A stretch of 64,000 nucleotides of DNA from Valencia hispanica (Eukaryota > Chordata > Actinopteri > Cyprinodontiformes > Valenciidae). Within the stretch, counting starts at the first letter, position 1. Each line of letters opens with the position of its first letter. The stretch spans positions 3,291,001 to 3,355,000 of the forward strand of contig OY747700.1 of NCBI GenBank assembly GCA_963556495.2, read 5' to 3'. Both the position numbers and the translations under genes were made by a program. Shown in pieces: positions 40,401-52,300 of this stretch. Under the pieces are notes generated by a model. That model had not been told where the DNA came from, made no database searches, and saw nothing but the letters and a program-made list of their open reading frames with translations.

Positions 40401-43400
40401 TATGTCTGACAATAAAGAACTGCAGTGTACTTCAGGGCTCATCTGTAGATCATACCACATACTCTATAGTATGTGTGTCAGAAAAGTTAGTTTATTAGGA
40501 GACCTAACCAGCTGATGTATCTCTATGTTGATGATACACTGATCTATCTTCTTGTCACCCAAAGCCAGTTCAGTTACATTTATTTGATATCAGTTAACTT
40601 CATAAAACATATTTTTTTAGTAAGACGTAAACATTAACTTCCTTTCTAGTTTGAATCATTTTTTAATGATTTAAGAAGATTCGAACACTCCTAACCTAAT
40701 CTTTGCAGGTAAACAAACACAGGTTCAGATGATGCTGGTCAACCAGATTCCTTTTTTACAAGCAGATAAAAACTTCCCTGTTTTCAGGCAAGTTGTTTCA
40801 GTTGAAACAGCTGTCTGGCACAAAGGGGGAAAAAACCTCATGCTTAACTCATCCATGTATTTTTCTTCAATTCAATTCAGTTTATTTATATAGCGCCAAT
40901 TCACAACAGATGTCATCTCAAGGCACTTAACAAGAAGTCATTTCAATACATTTATACAAACATTCCAATCAGTTAAAAAGTTTCCTATTTAAGGAATCCC
41001 AGCAGATTGCGTCAGTCATTGGCGTGAGGTTGGGCCCCGTTGATGCAGACTTTCCAACCACAGCAATCCTTCAGCAATCCCTCATACTGAGCAAGCATGT
41101 AGCGACGGTGGAGAGGAAAAACTCCCCTTTAACAGGAAGAAACCTCCAACAGAACCAGGCTCAGTAGGAGCGGCCATCTGCCACGACCGTCTGGGGGTTT
41201 GAGAAGACAGAGCAGAAACACAGAAGGAACAGAAGATCTGATATAAGAGAACTTTCTATGTTACAGGAAGTAAAAAGTTAATAACAGGACACAGTGGATG
41301 TTCAGTTACTGGGGGGATCATCCCAGTCGATGCCCCCCGTCCAACAGGGCATTGCAGCCAAGCAGGATACCAGACCAGGTATATCTTCTATGGAGAGAAA
41401 AACACTGAGAGAAAACAAAGTTAACAGTCGAAATAACAGAATGTACTGTAATACAACTGGAGAGTAGTAGGAGAAAAGGAAGTAGCAGAGTGAAGAAAAT
41501 TGGTAAGTCTGTCCTCCAGCAGTCTAAGCCTATAGCAGCATAACTACAGAGATAGCTCAGGATGACCTTAGCCACTCTAACTATAAGCTTTATCAAAAAG
41601 GAAAGTTTTAAGCCTGGCCTTTTAAAGTAAACAGAGTGTCTGCCTCACGGACTAAAGCTGGGAGCTGGTTCCACAGGAGAGGAGCCTGATAACTAAAAGA
41701 TCTGCCTCCCATTCTACTTTTAGAAATCCTAGGAACTACAAGTAAACCTGCAGTCTGAGAGCGAAGGGCTCTGTTAGGAACATAAGGAACAATTAGATCT
41801 CTGATGTATGATGGAGCTTGATTATTAAGGGCTTTGTATGTAAGAAGAAGGATCTTAAATTCTATTCTGGATTTAACAGGGAGCCAATGAAGGGAAGCTA
41901 AAACAGGAGAAATGTGATCTCTCTTTTTAATATTCATCAAAACTCTTGCTGCCGCATTTTGGATCAACTGAAGGCTTTTAATGGCATTTTGTGGACTACC
42001 TGATAGTAAAGAATTACAGTAGTCCAGCCTTGAGGTAACAAATGCATGGACTAGTTTCTCAGCATCACTCCTGGACAGGATGTTTCTAATTTTAGCAATA
42101 TTCCGGAGGTGAAAGAAAGAAATCCTAGAAACCTGTTTAATATGGGATTTAAATGTCAAGTCTCGGTCAAAAATAACGCCGAGGTTCTTTACGTTATTAC
42201 TGGGGGCCAATTTAATGCCATCCAGATGAAGTGATTGACTAATCAGTTTCTGTTTAAGAACTTCTGGTCCAAAGACAGCAACTTGTGTTTTGTCAGAATT
42301 TAAAAGCAAAAAGTTTAGGGTCATCCATGTTTTTATGTCTTCCAGACATGCCTGTAATCTACCTAACTGACTGGGTTCATCAGGATTTATGGATAAATAT
42401 AGTTGTGTATCATCTGCATAGCTGTGGAAATTTATCCCATGCTGTCTAATGATTCTACCAATTGGGAGCATATATATGGTGAACAGAATTGGTCCAAGCA
42501 CAGAACCCTGTGGAACTCCACAAGTAACTCTTGAGAGTGAAGAAGATTTATCATTTAGATGAACAAACTGGAATCTATCAGACAAATATGATTTAAACCA
42601 GCCTAGTGCTGTTCCTTTGATCCCTGCAACATGTTCAAGCTTTTCTAAGAGAATATTATGATCGACTGTGTCAAAAGCACCACTGAGATCTAACAAAACC
42701 AGAACAGACACCAGTCCATTATCTGAGGCCATGAGAATATCATTAGTAACCTTCACCAGTGCTGTTTCAGTGCTATGATGAGCTCTAAAACCTGACTGAA
42801 ACTCTTCAAACAGCTCGTTATTGTTTAAATGCTCACAGACTTGATTAGCAACAATTTTCTCAAGGACTTTGGATAAGAAAGGAAGGTTAGATATAGGTCT
42901 GTAATTCACCAAGTCATCTTGATCAAGGGAAGGTTTCTTGAGTAAAGGTTTAATTACAGCTATTTTAAATTCCTGTGGTACGTATCCGTTTACTAAGGAT
43001 AGATTCATCATATCCAAAATGGGGCCAGGAACCAAATGGAACACTTCTTTAAATAATTTAGTTGGAATTGGGTCCAACATACAAGTTGAAGGTTTAGATG
43101 AGGCTAATATTTTTGATAATTCCGAAAGCTCGACTGAATCAAAACAGCCTAAGCACAACTGAGGATCTACAGTTCTTTCCGATACTGACTCATTTACTGA
43201 GGAAGAAGTAATCATGTTTGGGAGGATGCCAATGATTTTATTTTTAATAGAATTAATTTTATTTACGAAGAATCCCATAAAATCATCACTGCTAAGAGCT
43301 GGGGGAAAAGTTGGCTCAACAGAGCTATGACTCTGTGTAAGTTTGGCAACTGTACTAAAAAGAAACCTAGGATTGTTTTTATTCGCCTCTATTAATGATG

Positions 43401-46359
43401 AAAAATATGCTGTTCTAGCTTGTCGAAGGGTCTTTTTATACAGCAGTAGACTGTTATTCCAGGTTAAATAGGAATCCTCTAGGTGTGTAGAGCGCCATTT
43501 TCTCTCCAACTTCCTAGTATTCTGCTTTAAGGTACGCAACTCTGCGTTGAACCAAGGAGTCAGTCTCCTATGGCTAGCCACTTTCTTTTTTAAGGGGGCT
43601 ACACTATCTAATGCCAAACGCAATGAGGACGTAACGCTGTGAACCAGATCATCAATTTCTGAAGGGCTAGAGATAGAATTGCTGCCATCCACTGTGTTAC
43701 TCTGACACACTGAGGAAAGTAAGAATGGAACAGATTCTTTAAAAATTGTTACAGCATTGTCTGATAAAGCTCTACTATAATGAAATTTTCTTTCAGATTT
43801 AAAATGGTCAGTTAAAGTAAATTCAAAAGTTATTAAGAAGTGGTCAGACAGGACCGGGTTATGTGGGTGGACTGTTATTTCCTCACACTCAATACCGTAT
43901 GTCAGTACAAGGTCCAAAGTGTGTTTGCCCGAGTGGGTCGATCCCTGTACTTTTTGAGTAAAGCCAATTGAGTCTAAAATAGCACTAAAGGCTGCATTTA
44001 GGCTATCACTTTCAGTATCCACATGAATATTAAAGTCCCCCACTATAATAACCCTATCAGTATTTAATACTAAATCAGATAAAAGATGTGAGATCTGATC
44101 CAAGAATTGAGAGTAAGGGCCTGGTGGACGATACAAAACCACAAACAAAAATGGTCTTAATGTTTTGCAACTTGGATAAGGAAAATTAAGGGTTAGATGT
44201 TCAAAAGAACTGTAGCTATCAATTGGTCTGGGACTAATTAGTAAATCAGAATGAAAAATGGTTGTAACTCCTCCTCCTCGCCCAGTATTTCTAGGAATGT
44301 GAAAATTTAAATGACTGGAAGGAGTTGACTCATTTATACTGACATAATCCTCCTGCTGCAACCAGGTTTCTGTGAGACAAAGGAAATCAATGTGATTATC
44401 ACAAATCAAGTCATTTACTAACAAACTCTTTGAGGAGAGAGATCTTATGTTTAATAAACCACATTTAATAGATTTATTTTTCTGTTCAGTAAAAGTTGTA
44501 TTTATTTTTATGAGATTTCCATAATTTGCTTTTGTTGGCTTAACTTTTAATCCATTTAATTTTGGCCGTGGGCAAGACACTGTTTCTATAGAGTAATGGG
44601 GGGCTAACAGTACAGAAGCAGCAGAGAGGTCTGGACCCTGGGTTGTCAGTGTTTTGGAGGACTAATAAATTCGGCCATATTCCTAGAAAGAAGAGCTGCT
44701 CCATCCAAAGTGGGATGGATGCCGTCTCTCCGGATCAGACCAGGTTTTCCCCAAAAAGTTCTCCAGTTATTAATGTAGCCCACATCGTTTGCAGGACACC
44801 ATCTAGACAACCATTGATGGAATGACAGCATGCGGCTAAACATGTCGTCACTGGTCCGATCAGGCAGGGGACCAGAAAAGATTACCGAGTCTGACATTGT
44901 TTTAGCAAACGTACACACCGAAGCAACACTAATTTTAGTGACCTCTGATTGGCGTAACCGGGTGTCATTACCGCCAGCGTGAATAACAATCTTACTGTAT
45001 TTACGCTTATCTTTAGTCAGCAGTTTCAGGTAGGATTTGATGTCGCCCAATCTGGCCCCTGGCAAGCATTTGACTATGGTCAATGGTGTCTCTAATGCCA
45101 CGTTTCTGACTATGGAGCTGCCAATTACCAGGGTCGGTTTCTCAGCGGGTGTGTCGCTGAGCGGGGAAAATCTGTTAGAAACGCGGACCGGTTGGTGGTG
45201 GCCCGCGGGCTGGGTCCTAGAACTATGCTTCCTACGTACAGTCACCCAACCAGCCTGAGGTCCCGGCTGCGCGGGCTCTACCGGAGGACAGCTAGGGGGA
45301 TCTATCCTTGTTGGCTCCGCGCTGGCTAATGGGCTTCGGCTATCTGCTGGTTTTTCAACAGCGCGGAGCCGTGCTTCTAATTCTGATACCCTCGCCTCCA
45401 AAGCTACAAAAATATTACATTTATTACAGTTACCATTATCACTAAAGGAGGCAGGGAAGTAACTAAACATCTGACAGAGAGAGCAAGAGAGAAGAGAAGA
45501 GTTAGAGACAGGAGAGAGAAGAGTAGCCATAGCCGCAATGAAGCTAAGCTAACTGAGCTAGCGAGACCATACCACCCCAAGAAAAGCTGTGTGAAACACA
45601 AGGAGTTCCCAAAACATAAAGTACACCACCACAAAACGTGTATTTTAGTGTGCTTGTGTGTTAAAATAACTTAGAAAGGGCTCAGCAGAGAGAAAATAAG
45701 ATCAATTCAAGAGACTCTGAACACTAAACAGTTTACAGGGAGCGCAACAGTGACAACAGGAAATGACGCAATACGGCTTACCCCGTCGAATCTTTCATTG
45801 ATTACTGCAATAGTGTCCTTACATGATGGTGAGATATCACTTCTTTGTTGGAATTCAGTGTAAATACGACACATTGAGTCAAACTGGACAGAAATAGATT
45901 TAAAATAAATTCATCTTTACTTTTGTCCCATTGCATCCTGGGAGTCCGGGTCGGCCGATTGCTCCTTCAAGACCAGGGATTCCCTAAAAAATTAAATTGA
46001 ATAACTATTTCATCAGGTCAGAAAATGCATTTATCAATCATAAAGTAGAAAGTGTCTTTTTATATAAAAAGATTTGTTTTAAAATGTTTAGCTCACTTAT
46101 CCACATTCTTATTATCTTTCACTCTTTTAAGGCTATGATATTTACCTTTGAGTTTTAAGCGCATTTTAAACTCTTACCGGGAGTCCTGGAGGTCCTGGAA
46201 AACCTGGGGATCCTGGAAGACCCTGGAAAAAAAGGACTGAAATATTAACAGGATTTGAAACAAAAAGATTTAGATTCCAAAGTTTCAGAGTTTGGTTAGG
46301 ATGTCGACCCCTAGAGAAATATAGTCGGACCAATAGAGTTTAACTGATGCTTCCTTAGA

Positions 46360-46390
<31 letters not shown>

Positions 46391-49300
46391 GTCTTACCCG
46401 AGAGCCCTTAATTCCTGGATTGCCTGCATTTCCCCAATCACCCTGGGCAAAAGAGAGAGTAGATTAGAACTGAGGGTAAGATCTTCAGAGGCCTGTGACC
46501 CTATCCATCCATCCATCCATCCATCCATCCATCCATCCATTCTTCCATCCTGTACTTCTATCAAGGACTGAACAGCTTCTAGTTTCCACTCCTATATTTT
46601 CATTACTTTCTCAAAAAGGTTATTGGGTACACAAGGTTTATTTTTACATAAAATAATATCATGAGGTCATGAAATTCTCTCTTTTTTAAAATCTTCTAAA
46701 GGGGTCTGGGATCAGTTAAATCTGAACCTCTACATTGTGATAAATCTGCTATATGCACACATGGTTTAGTTAGGTATCTCCACTTTCTGTTAACAGATGT
46801 GGTAAAGCTGTACAATAATAATAATAACTAGAAAAAGTTGCATTTCCTGCGAAAATGCATTGTGAATGCTGTAAGCTGAATTAACTTGCAGAAAATGGCT
46901 GAAGTATTTGAAGTCAACTGTAAAAGTGTCAAGGACTGTGTCTACAGGTAGCAGTGAATCACACGCAGACATGGATGACGTGAGGTTGATTTATTCTCAG
47001 GATGGCTGAGAGACGGGACAGGAGACGAGTCTTTTCGGGTACACCCCTGGAAGTCTGGCGGACGGCCCGGTGAGCGGCCCCTGAGGACCTGGAGGTCGGG
47101 CGGACGGCCCCTGTGGCGTCCTCTTGCTGGACGCCGGTTGGGCGGACGGCCTAGTGATCCTCCCATGAGGACCTGGAGATCGGGCGGACAGCCTGGATGG
47201 CATCCCCTGGCTGGACGGAGGTCTGGAGGACGGCCTGGTGATCCTCCCTGAGGACCTGGAGATCGGGCCAACGGCCCGGATGGCGTCCCCTTGCTGGAAG
47301 GCGGTCGGGCGGACAGCGTCCTTTGGCTGGAAGGAGGTCCGGAGGACGGCCTGGCGATCCTCCCTTGAGGACCTGGAGATCAGGCGGACAGCCCTTAGGT
47401 CATCTTCTGAGGGTCAGGTAGCGGCTGAGGAGCTTGGCTGGTCGGCGGCGACGAAAACGCCTGGCCGGTAGAGGCCGGCCGAGACAAAGAGAGTCTGGAG
47501 GCTCGGCCGCCGGCCGAGACGAAGAGAGTCTGGAGGCTCGGGTGAAGGGGACGGGTCCTCCATAACCTTCCCTGGGAGCTCGAGCGATGGGGACGGGTCC
47601 TCCATGACCCTCCCTGGGAGCTCTAGCGACGGGGACGGGTCCTCCATGACCCTACCTGGGAGCTCTAGCGACGGGGACGGGTCCTCCATGACCCTACCTG
47701 GGAGCTCTAGCGACGGGGACGGGTCCTCCCTGACCATCCCTGGGGGTCCTTGCAACCTTCCACAACCTGACACAGGGCGAAGAGCTGCTGCTGTGCAGGC
47801 CAGGAGGATTGCAGCAACGACGGCAGCAGGCTCTACGGCATGCCGGTGGTAAGGGCTCGTGTCGATGGGGTCCGGTTCCGGGAGCACAGTAAGCCAATCT
47901 GGTGCCAGAAAAAGCGTCCTGCTGCTCCCAGTACTCCTCGGGAGTGGAGATGCCAGGAAGCGCCTTTATGGAGCAGATGGTGGAATACGGGAAGATGTAG
48001 GTGATCGGGTACGGCTCCTGTTAATCCTCCTCGTCCTCCGTAGACCAGCCTGAGAAGGTTGTGGTGCTGGACCTTGGAGTAGCTGGCTCTGCAGCCGGGA
48101 AGCCACGATACGGAGGTGCGGCGGAAGCAGATACGGAGCTGACTGAGGCAGGGGGAGACGGTGATGAGCAGACTGGAGAGAGAATAGCTGTTGGCGTGCT
48201 GTCGACCCGCTCCTCCACCCTGGAGGCACGCTTGCCTCGACAGGGCCTTCTTCTGCGGCGAGATGGTGAAGAAGGGTCGTTCCTCTGTGACCCAGCGTCA
48301 GGACCGCCGACCGTGTCTCTCGGAGGCCAGCCTGTTGATCCGGGAAATCCTCTGCAAGGGATTCCTCATCCGAGGAGCAGCTCACCTCCCGTGGCGTGCT
48401 GACGTAGCCAACTGTGACGGCTGCTGGCTGATGGTGGCACGAAGGCAGCTGTGGAGACGAGGAGGCTTTGCCGAACATCTGCTCATTGGCGGCTTGGTGA
48501 ACCCGTTCAGCCTCCTCCCTCAGAGCAGCATCGTCTTGTGGAGCGAGGGTGGTGGTGAGACGGGGAAGGAGCTGCCAGAACTCCTGCGCTCCAGCGAGGC
48601 ATGCCCAGGGAGGAGTGAGGGTGGAGCTCTTCGCCAGCTGGTCCCAGATGTCCCTCAGGAGCTGATCAGTGAGGTGAGTGTCCGCTGAGTTCACTTCTAA
48701 TGGCCGGTTCATTCTGTCAAGGACTGTGTCTACACGTAGCAGTGACTCACACGCAGACACGGATGAAGTGAGGTTGATTTATTCTCAGGATGGCTGAGAG
48801 ACGAGACAGGAAACAGCAGGAGTAGACACCATGGAAGACGACAACAATGAACTGGCAGGGAAAGTGAGGAAGAGAGGAGTATAAGTACAACAGAAGGGAA
48901 GGAGGCTCAGGTAAGACAGATAGGACACAGCTGCAGACAATGATTACACACAGATGGGATGAGGAGTGTGAGTGGGTTGTGCAGCATGACAAAAAGACTT
49001 GCTGAAGTGTAATAAACAGAAACAGTAGAAAAAAGAAAAGTGGTGTGCCAACCCTAACACAAAGAAAAACTGTCACAATTAGCTAAAATGCCAGGGTTAC
49101 CTCAAATCAGCTCAATTCCAAATATTACCCAAAACGCTATTAGTTGCATGTTGAGAAACACTAACATGTTGGCTAAAAAAAACTTAATCTATTCAGTAAA
49201 TTAAAAACAAGCTATACCACCAATATTCTTTAGGTAAGATTCGAACCAGCCAAGTAGTGTACCAGAGAGTCCGACCCAGCTCTCCAGTCGTTCCAATAAA

Positions 49301-52300
49301 ATATCATAATCAACAGTGTCAAATGCTGCACTGAGGTCCAACAGAACCAGCACTGTGGTTCTTCCACAGTCTGTATTTATGCGGATGTCATTGAATACTT
49401 TGACGAGGGCAGTCTCGGTGCTGTGGTGAGCACGGAAACCAGACTGAAAAACATAGTAACAAAGCTATTAATGCATGTTGGCAAACATGAACATATTGGT
49501 TAACAATAACTCAAACCATTCAGTTTGTTAAAATCAACCCAAAACCAAATGATAGCTAAAATTAGCTAAAATGCTAATGTAGCTAAAATGCTAATGTTAT
49601 CTTAAATGCCACAGATAGCATGTTGGCAAACACTAACATGTTGGTTAACTGTATCTCAATCCATTCATTATGTTAACTGTAGCTATTAGGTCAAAATTAG
49701 CTAAAATGCTAATGTTAGCTTAAATGCTAGTGGTAGTATAATGGATAACAATAGCAAGTTAGCTAACAATATCTTACTCCATTTATAATAACTACAATTA
49801 CCTAAACATACAAGTCTAGGTAACTGCCCTTGAAAAGTAATCACTGTTTTCCAGATGTTGGAACAGTAAAATGGCCGCTGTTGCCTTCCTAGTACCTATG
49901 AGACTGTATTGATCATCATATTTTACAGAGAGATCAAAAGTACTGGTGAAGTGATTTGTATTAAATCTAAAGTTGTTTGAGATGTCTTTCAATAACCCTG
50001 AAACGTCAGTTTTACAGTGGAGGCCATAATTTATAGTCATTCTTTTTTCTACCACAAGAGGGAGCTCCAACTAAAGTCATGAAAAGGCCTGCCATTTTTC
50101 GATCAATCACACGCCGGCTGTCACTGGGGGAGACAGCCAGAGTGCAGCACCTCACTTGTGTCTCCCAATTTCTCAGCCGTTTTAACAGGCGACGCAGCTT
50201 CCGAACTACTCTTAATAACTTAAGAACCGTAAGGCCTATCGACGTCACCAATGTACCGTTTTTATCGGAACGGATAGGGGAACGCTCTCAAACCACACAA
50301 TGTGTTGAAAATATAATATTACAGACGTAAAATGATGTCGAATATGTTGATAAATTTGATGGAAACATTATTACGTCCTTCCTTGGTCCCAAACTATATC
50401 CTCTTACTCGGAAAATATAAGGCCTATCGAAATTATTCTTTCACTGTAAGTATCAGCAGGCTTTGATGAAGAATCATGGTTCGTTTCATGTGTGTACCTC
50501 AATCTGTCTAGGAGCAGTGATTTTGTAAATATGAGCATGATTTTGGAATTTTCCAATCTGAGCCGTTTTACCGAAGAGCAGATTTGTTACACTCGAACAA
50601 ACAAAACTTATGGAGAAACGGTAACAGGTATAAAAAAAATTGTTAAATCATGAGCGTCAGGAAGGTCTGAAGTTACATTGGAACAAGGCTCATGTTTCTA
50701 CGTCACATCGTTTATGAGATATGACTTTACGAATATAGGTCAGAATCCAGCCGTCCTCTGAATTTTTGCTCAGTCCCAATGCATTCCAATGGTCCCTCCT
50801 GGGTGCGGCCACTTTGCTTCAGGTCAATTTGCCAAAAAAACTGTAGCTGTTACATAAATTTTGGTAACATTTTCTGAATCAAAAATGTAAAACCTACGTT
50901 TTGATACATAATATGTGCAGAAAGAGTTAAATATGAGCGAGTGAGCGGAAATTGTTCGTGGAAAATCAGGAAAGTGGAAAAGTGTAATTAAGCTAGAGTG
51001 GGCCACTCCCATAGAAATGCATGTATTTTCAGAAATCTGATCATTTCGGGACCAAATATTTAAGGAAAGATTGTATGAAAACGGTACAAGTTATGAAGAA
51101 GCCGAGACATTCGGTAATAGCTGAAGAGTATGACTACATTTTAAGATTTGAATGGTGTTTCTAAGTGGAAGTATGTGGAAGTAGTTAGTTTTGCAAAACA
51201 GGTGAAATTTAGAAGAATGTTTGAGGTTTTTCATTCATTTCAATGGGAGCAAAAAAGGCATAAAAAGTTGAATATCATAAAAAGTTTAAAGGTTATGAAT
51301 ACCAAAAGATATAGCCGGAAAGAGCAGAATAAGCAGAATAATTGAAAAGTTGAATGTTAAAATAGCACAAACTATGCAGAAGTAGTTAAAGTTAAAAAAA
51401 CGTACGGAAGCAACTATAAGACAGAAGAATAAAGAAGAAAGAGAAACAGGATCTCAGGATGCCTACAGCATTCACACTAATAAAGAGAAAAAAAGATCTC
51501 AAGAGTGTGAATGCCTACAGCATTCACACTAATAATATTAATAATAGGATTTTACCTTTTGTCCTGGTGAACCCAGATGACCTTCGTTTCCAGGAAATCC
51601 CGTTACTCCTGGAAGTCCAGGGTATCCAATGTATCCAGGTTCTCCCTGTGCAGGATGACATAAAAACAGATGTGAAGATCACATTGTCTCCACTAAGGGG
51701 CAGCGAAGCTCCAAAACTCAGGTGGTATTTATCTTTTAAGTTGAAACGAGTCATTTCTCATGGCTGTGCACATGGTCTATTCTGTTCCTGACAGAGCAGA
51801 TGGATGTTTCATGTTCAGCCAAGAGGAACCAGACTTTTCTCTTTTTCTTTAGCCATAGAAATCTCCAGAGAGCTCAGTGTTTATACCTGGGTGGTCCCAG
51901 GTGCCCCACCTTAAACCAATCAGGCTGCAGCATCAACAAACGGCTACACACTTCCCTGCAAATGAACTCAGACTTTTATACTGTATATATTTTTCAAGGA
52001 GAGTCGACAAAAGAGATGAATTGAAGACGAATAGGATAAGATAATGCACTAAGAGCACACAATCAAGACAAGGGGAAAATGACTAAATATGCTTTCTATA
52101 GACACAATTGCATATGACACTGCAATTATATTAATCTTTCCCACAAATGCAAATAATATTCTATCCAATTTCCATACATCACGTTTCCCCTGGTTAGACC
52201 TCAGAGGGCCTGAAGGTTGTTCTGCTGCAGCAGATACCCAGTGGGGCCAGGACTCATCACAACACTTTAGTGCCCACTGAGACACAACAATGAAAGATTA

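Larger units (their letters stand above)
40863..45790 (-). mobile_element. Near-complete L2-like two-ORF LINE in intron 6
   Basis: Reads in the same direction as col4a3. Holds ORF1 (45530 to 44646), ORF2 (44580 to 41608), a 3' UTR and a ttgaattgaattgaa tail at about 40863. The 5' border near 45790 is estimated from where the unannotated leader ends. Structure (esterase-like ORF1, endonuclease plus reverse transcriptase ORF2, short-repeat tail) fits the teleost L2/CR1 group. Confidence 0.85.
46928..49030 (-). mobile_element. Unclassified element with terminal direct repeats and repetitive ORFs
   Basis: About 90 bp at 46928-47020 recur in the same direction at 48717-48805 (gtcaaggactgtgtctaca to ttctcaggatggctgagaga). 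On the minus strand the repeat carries an AATAAA and the start of an ORF ([15 protein letters not shown] and [15 protein letters not shown]). Between them lie GC-rich minus-strand frames and two internal tandem-repeat arrays. No reverse transcriptase or transposase. It may be a non-autonomous LTR-type element; the upper border beyond 48805 is a guess. Confidence 0.5.

Noticed and set aside
47547..47745. CRISPR-like regular array
   Set aside because: The 42-bp units are contiguous without unique spacers in a vertebrate genome; this is a minisatellite.
48061..48688. Plus-strand open frames of 113 and 165 residues
   Set aside because: They overlap the longer minus-strand frame of the unclassified element; GC-rich composition explains the absence of stops.
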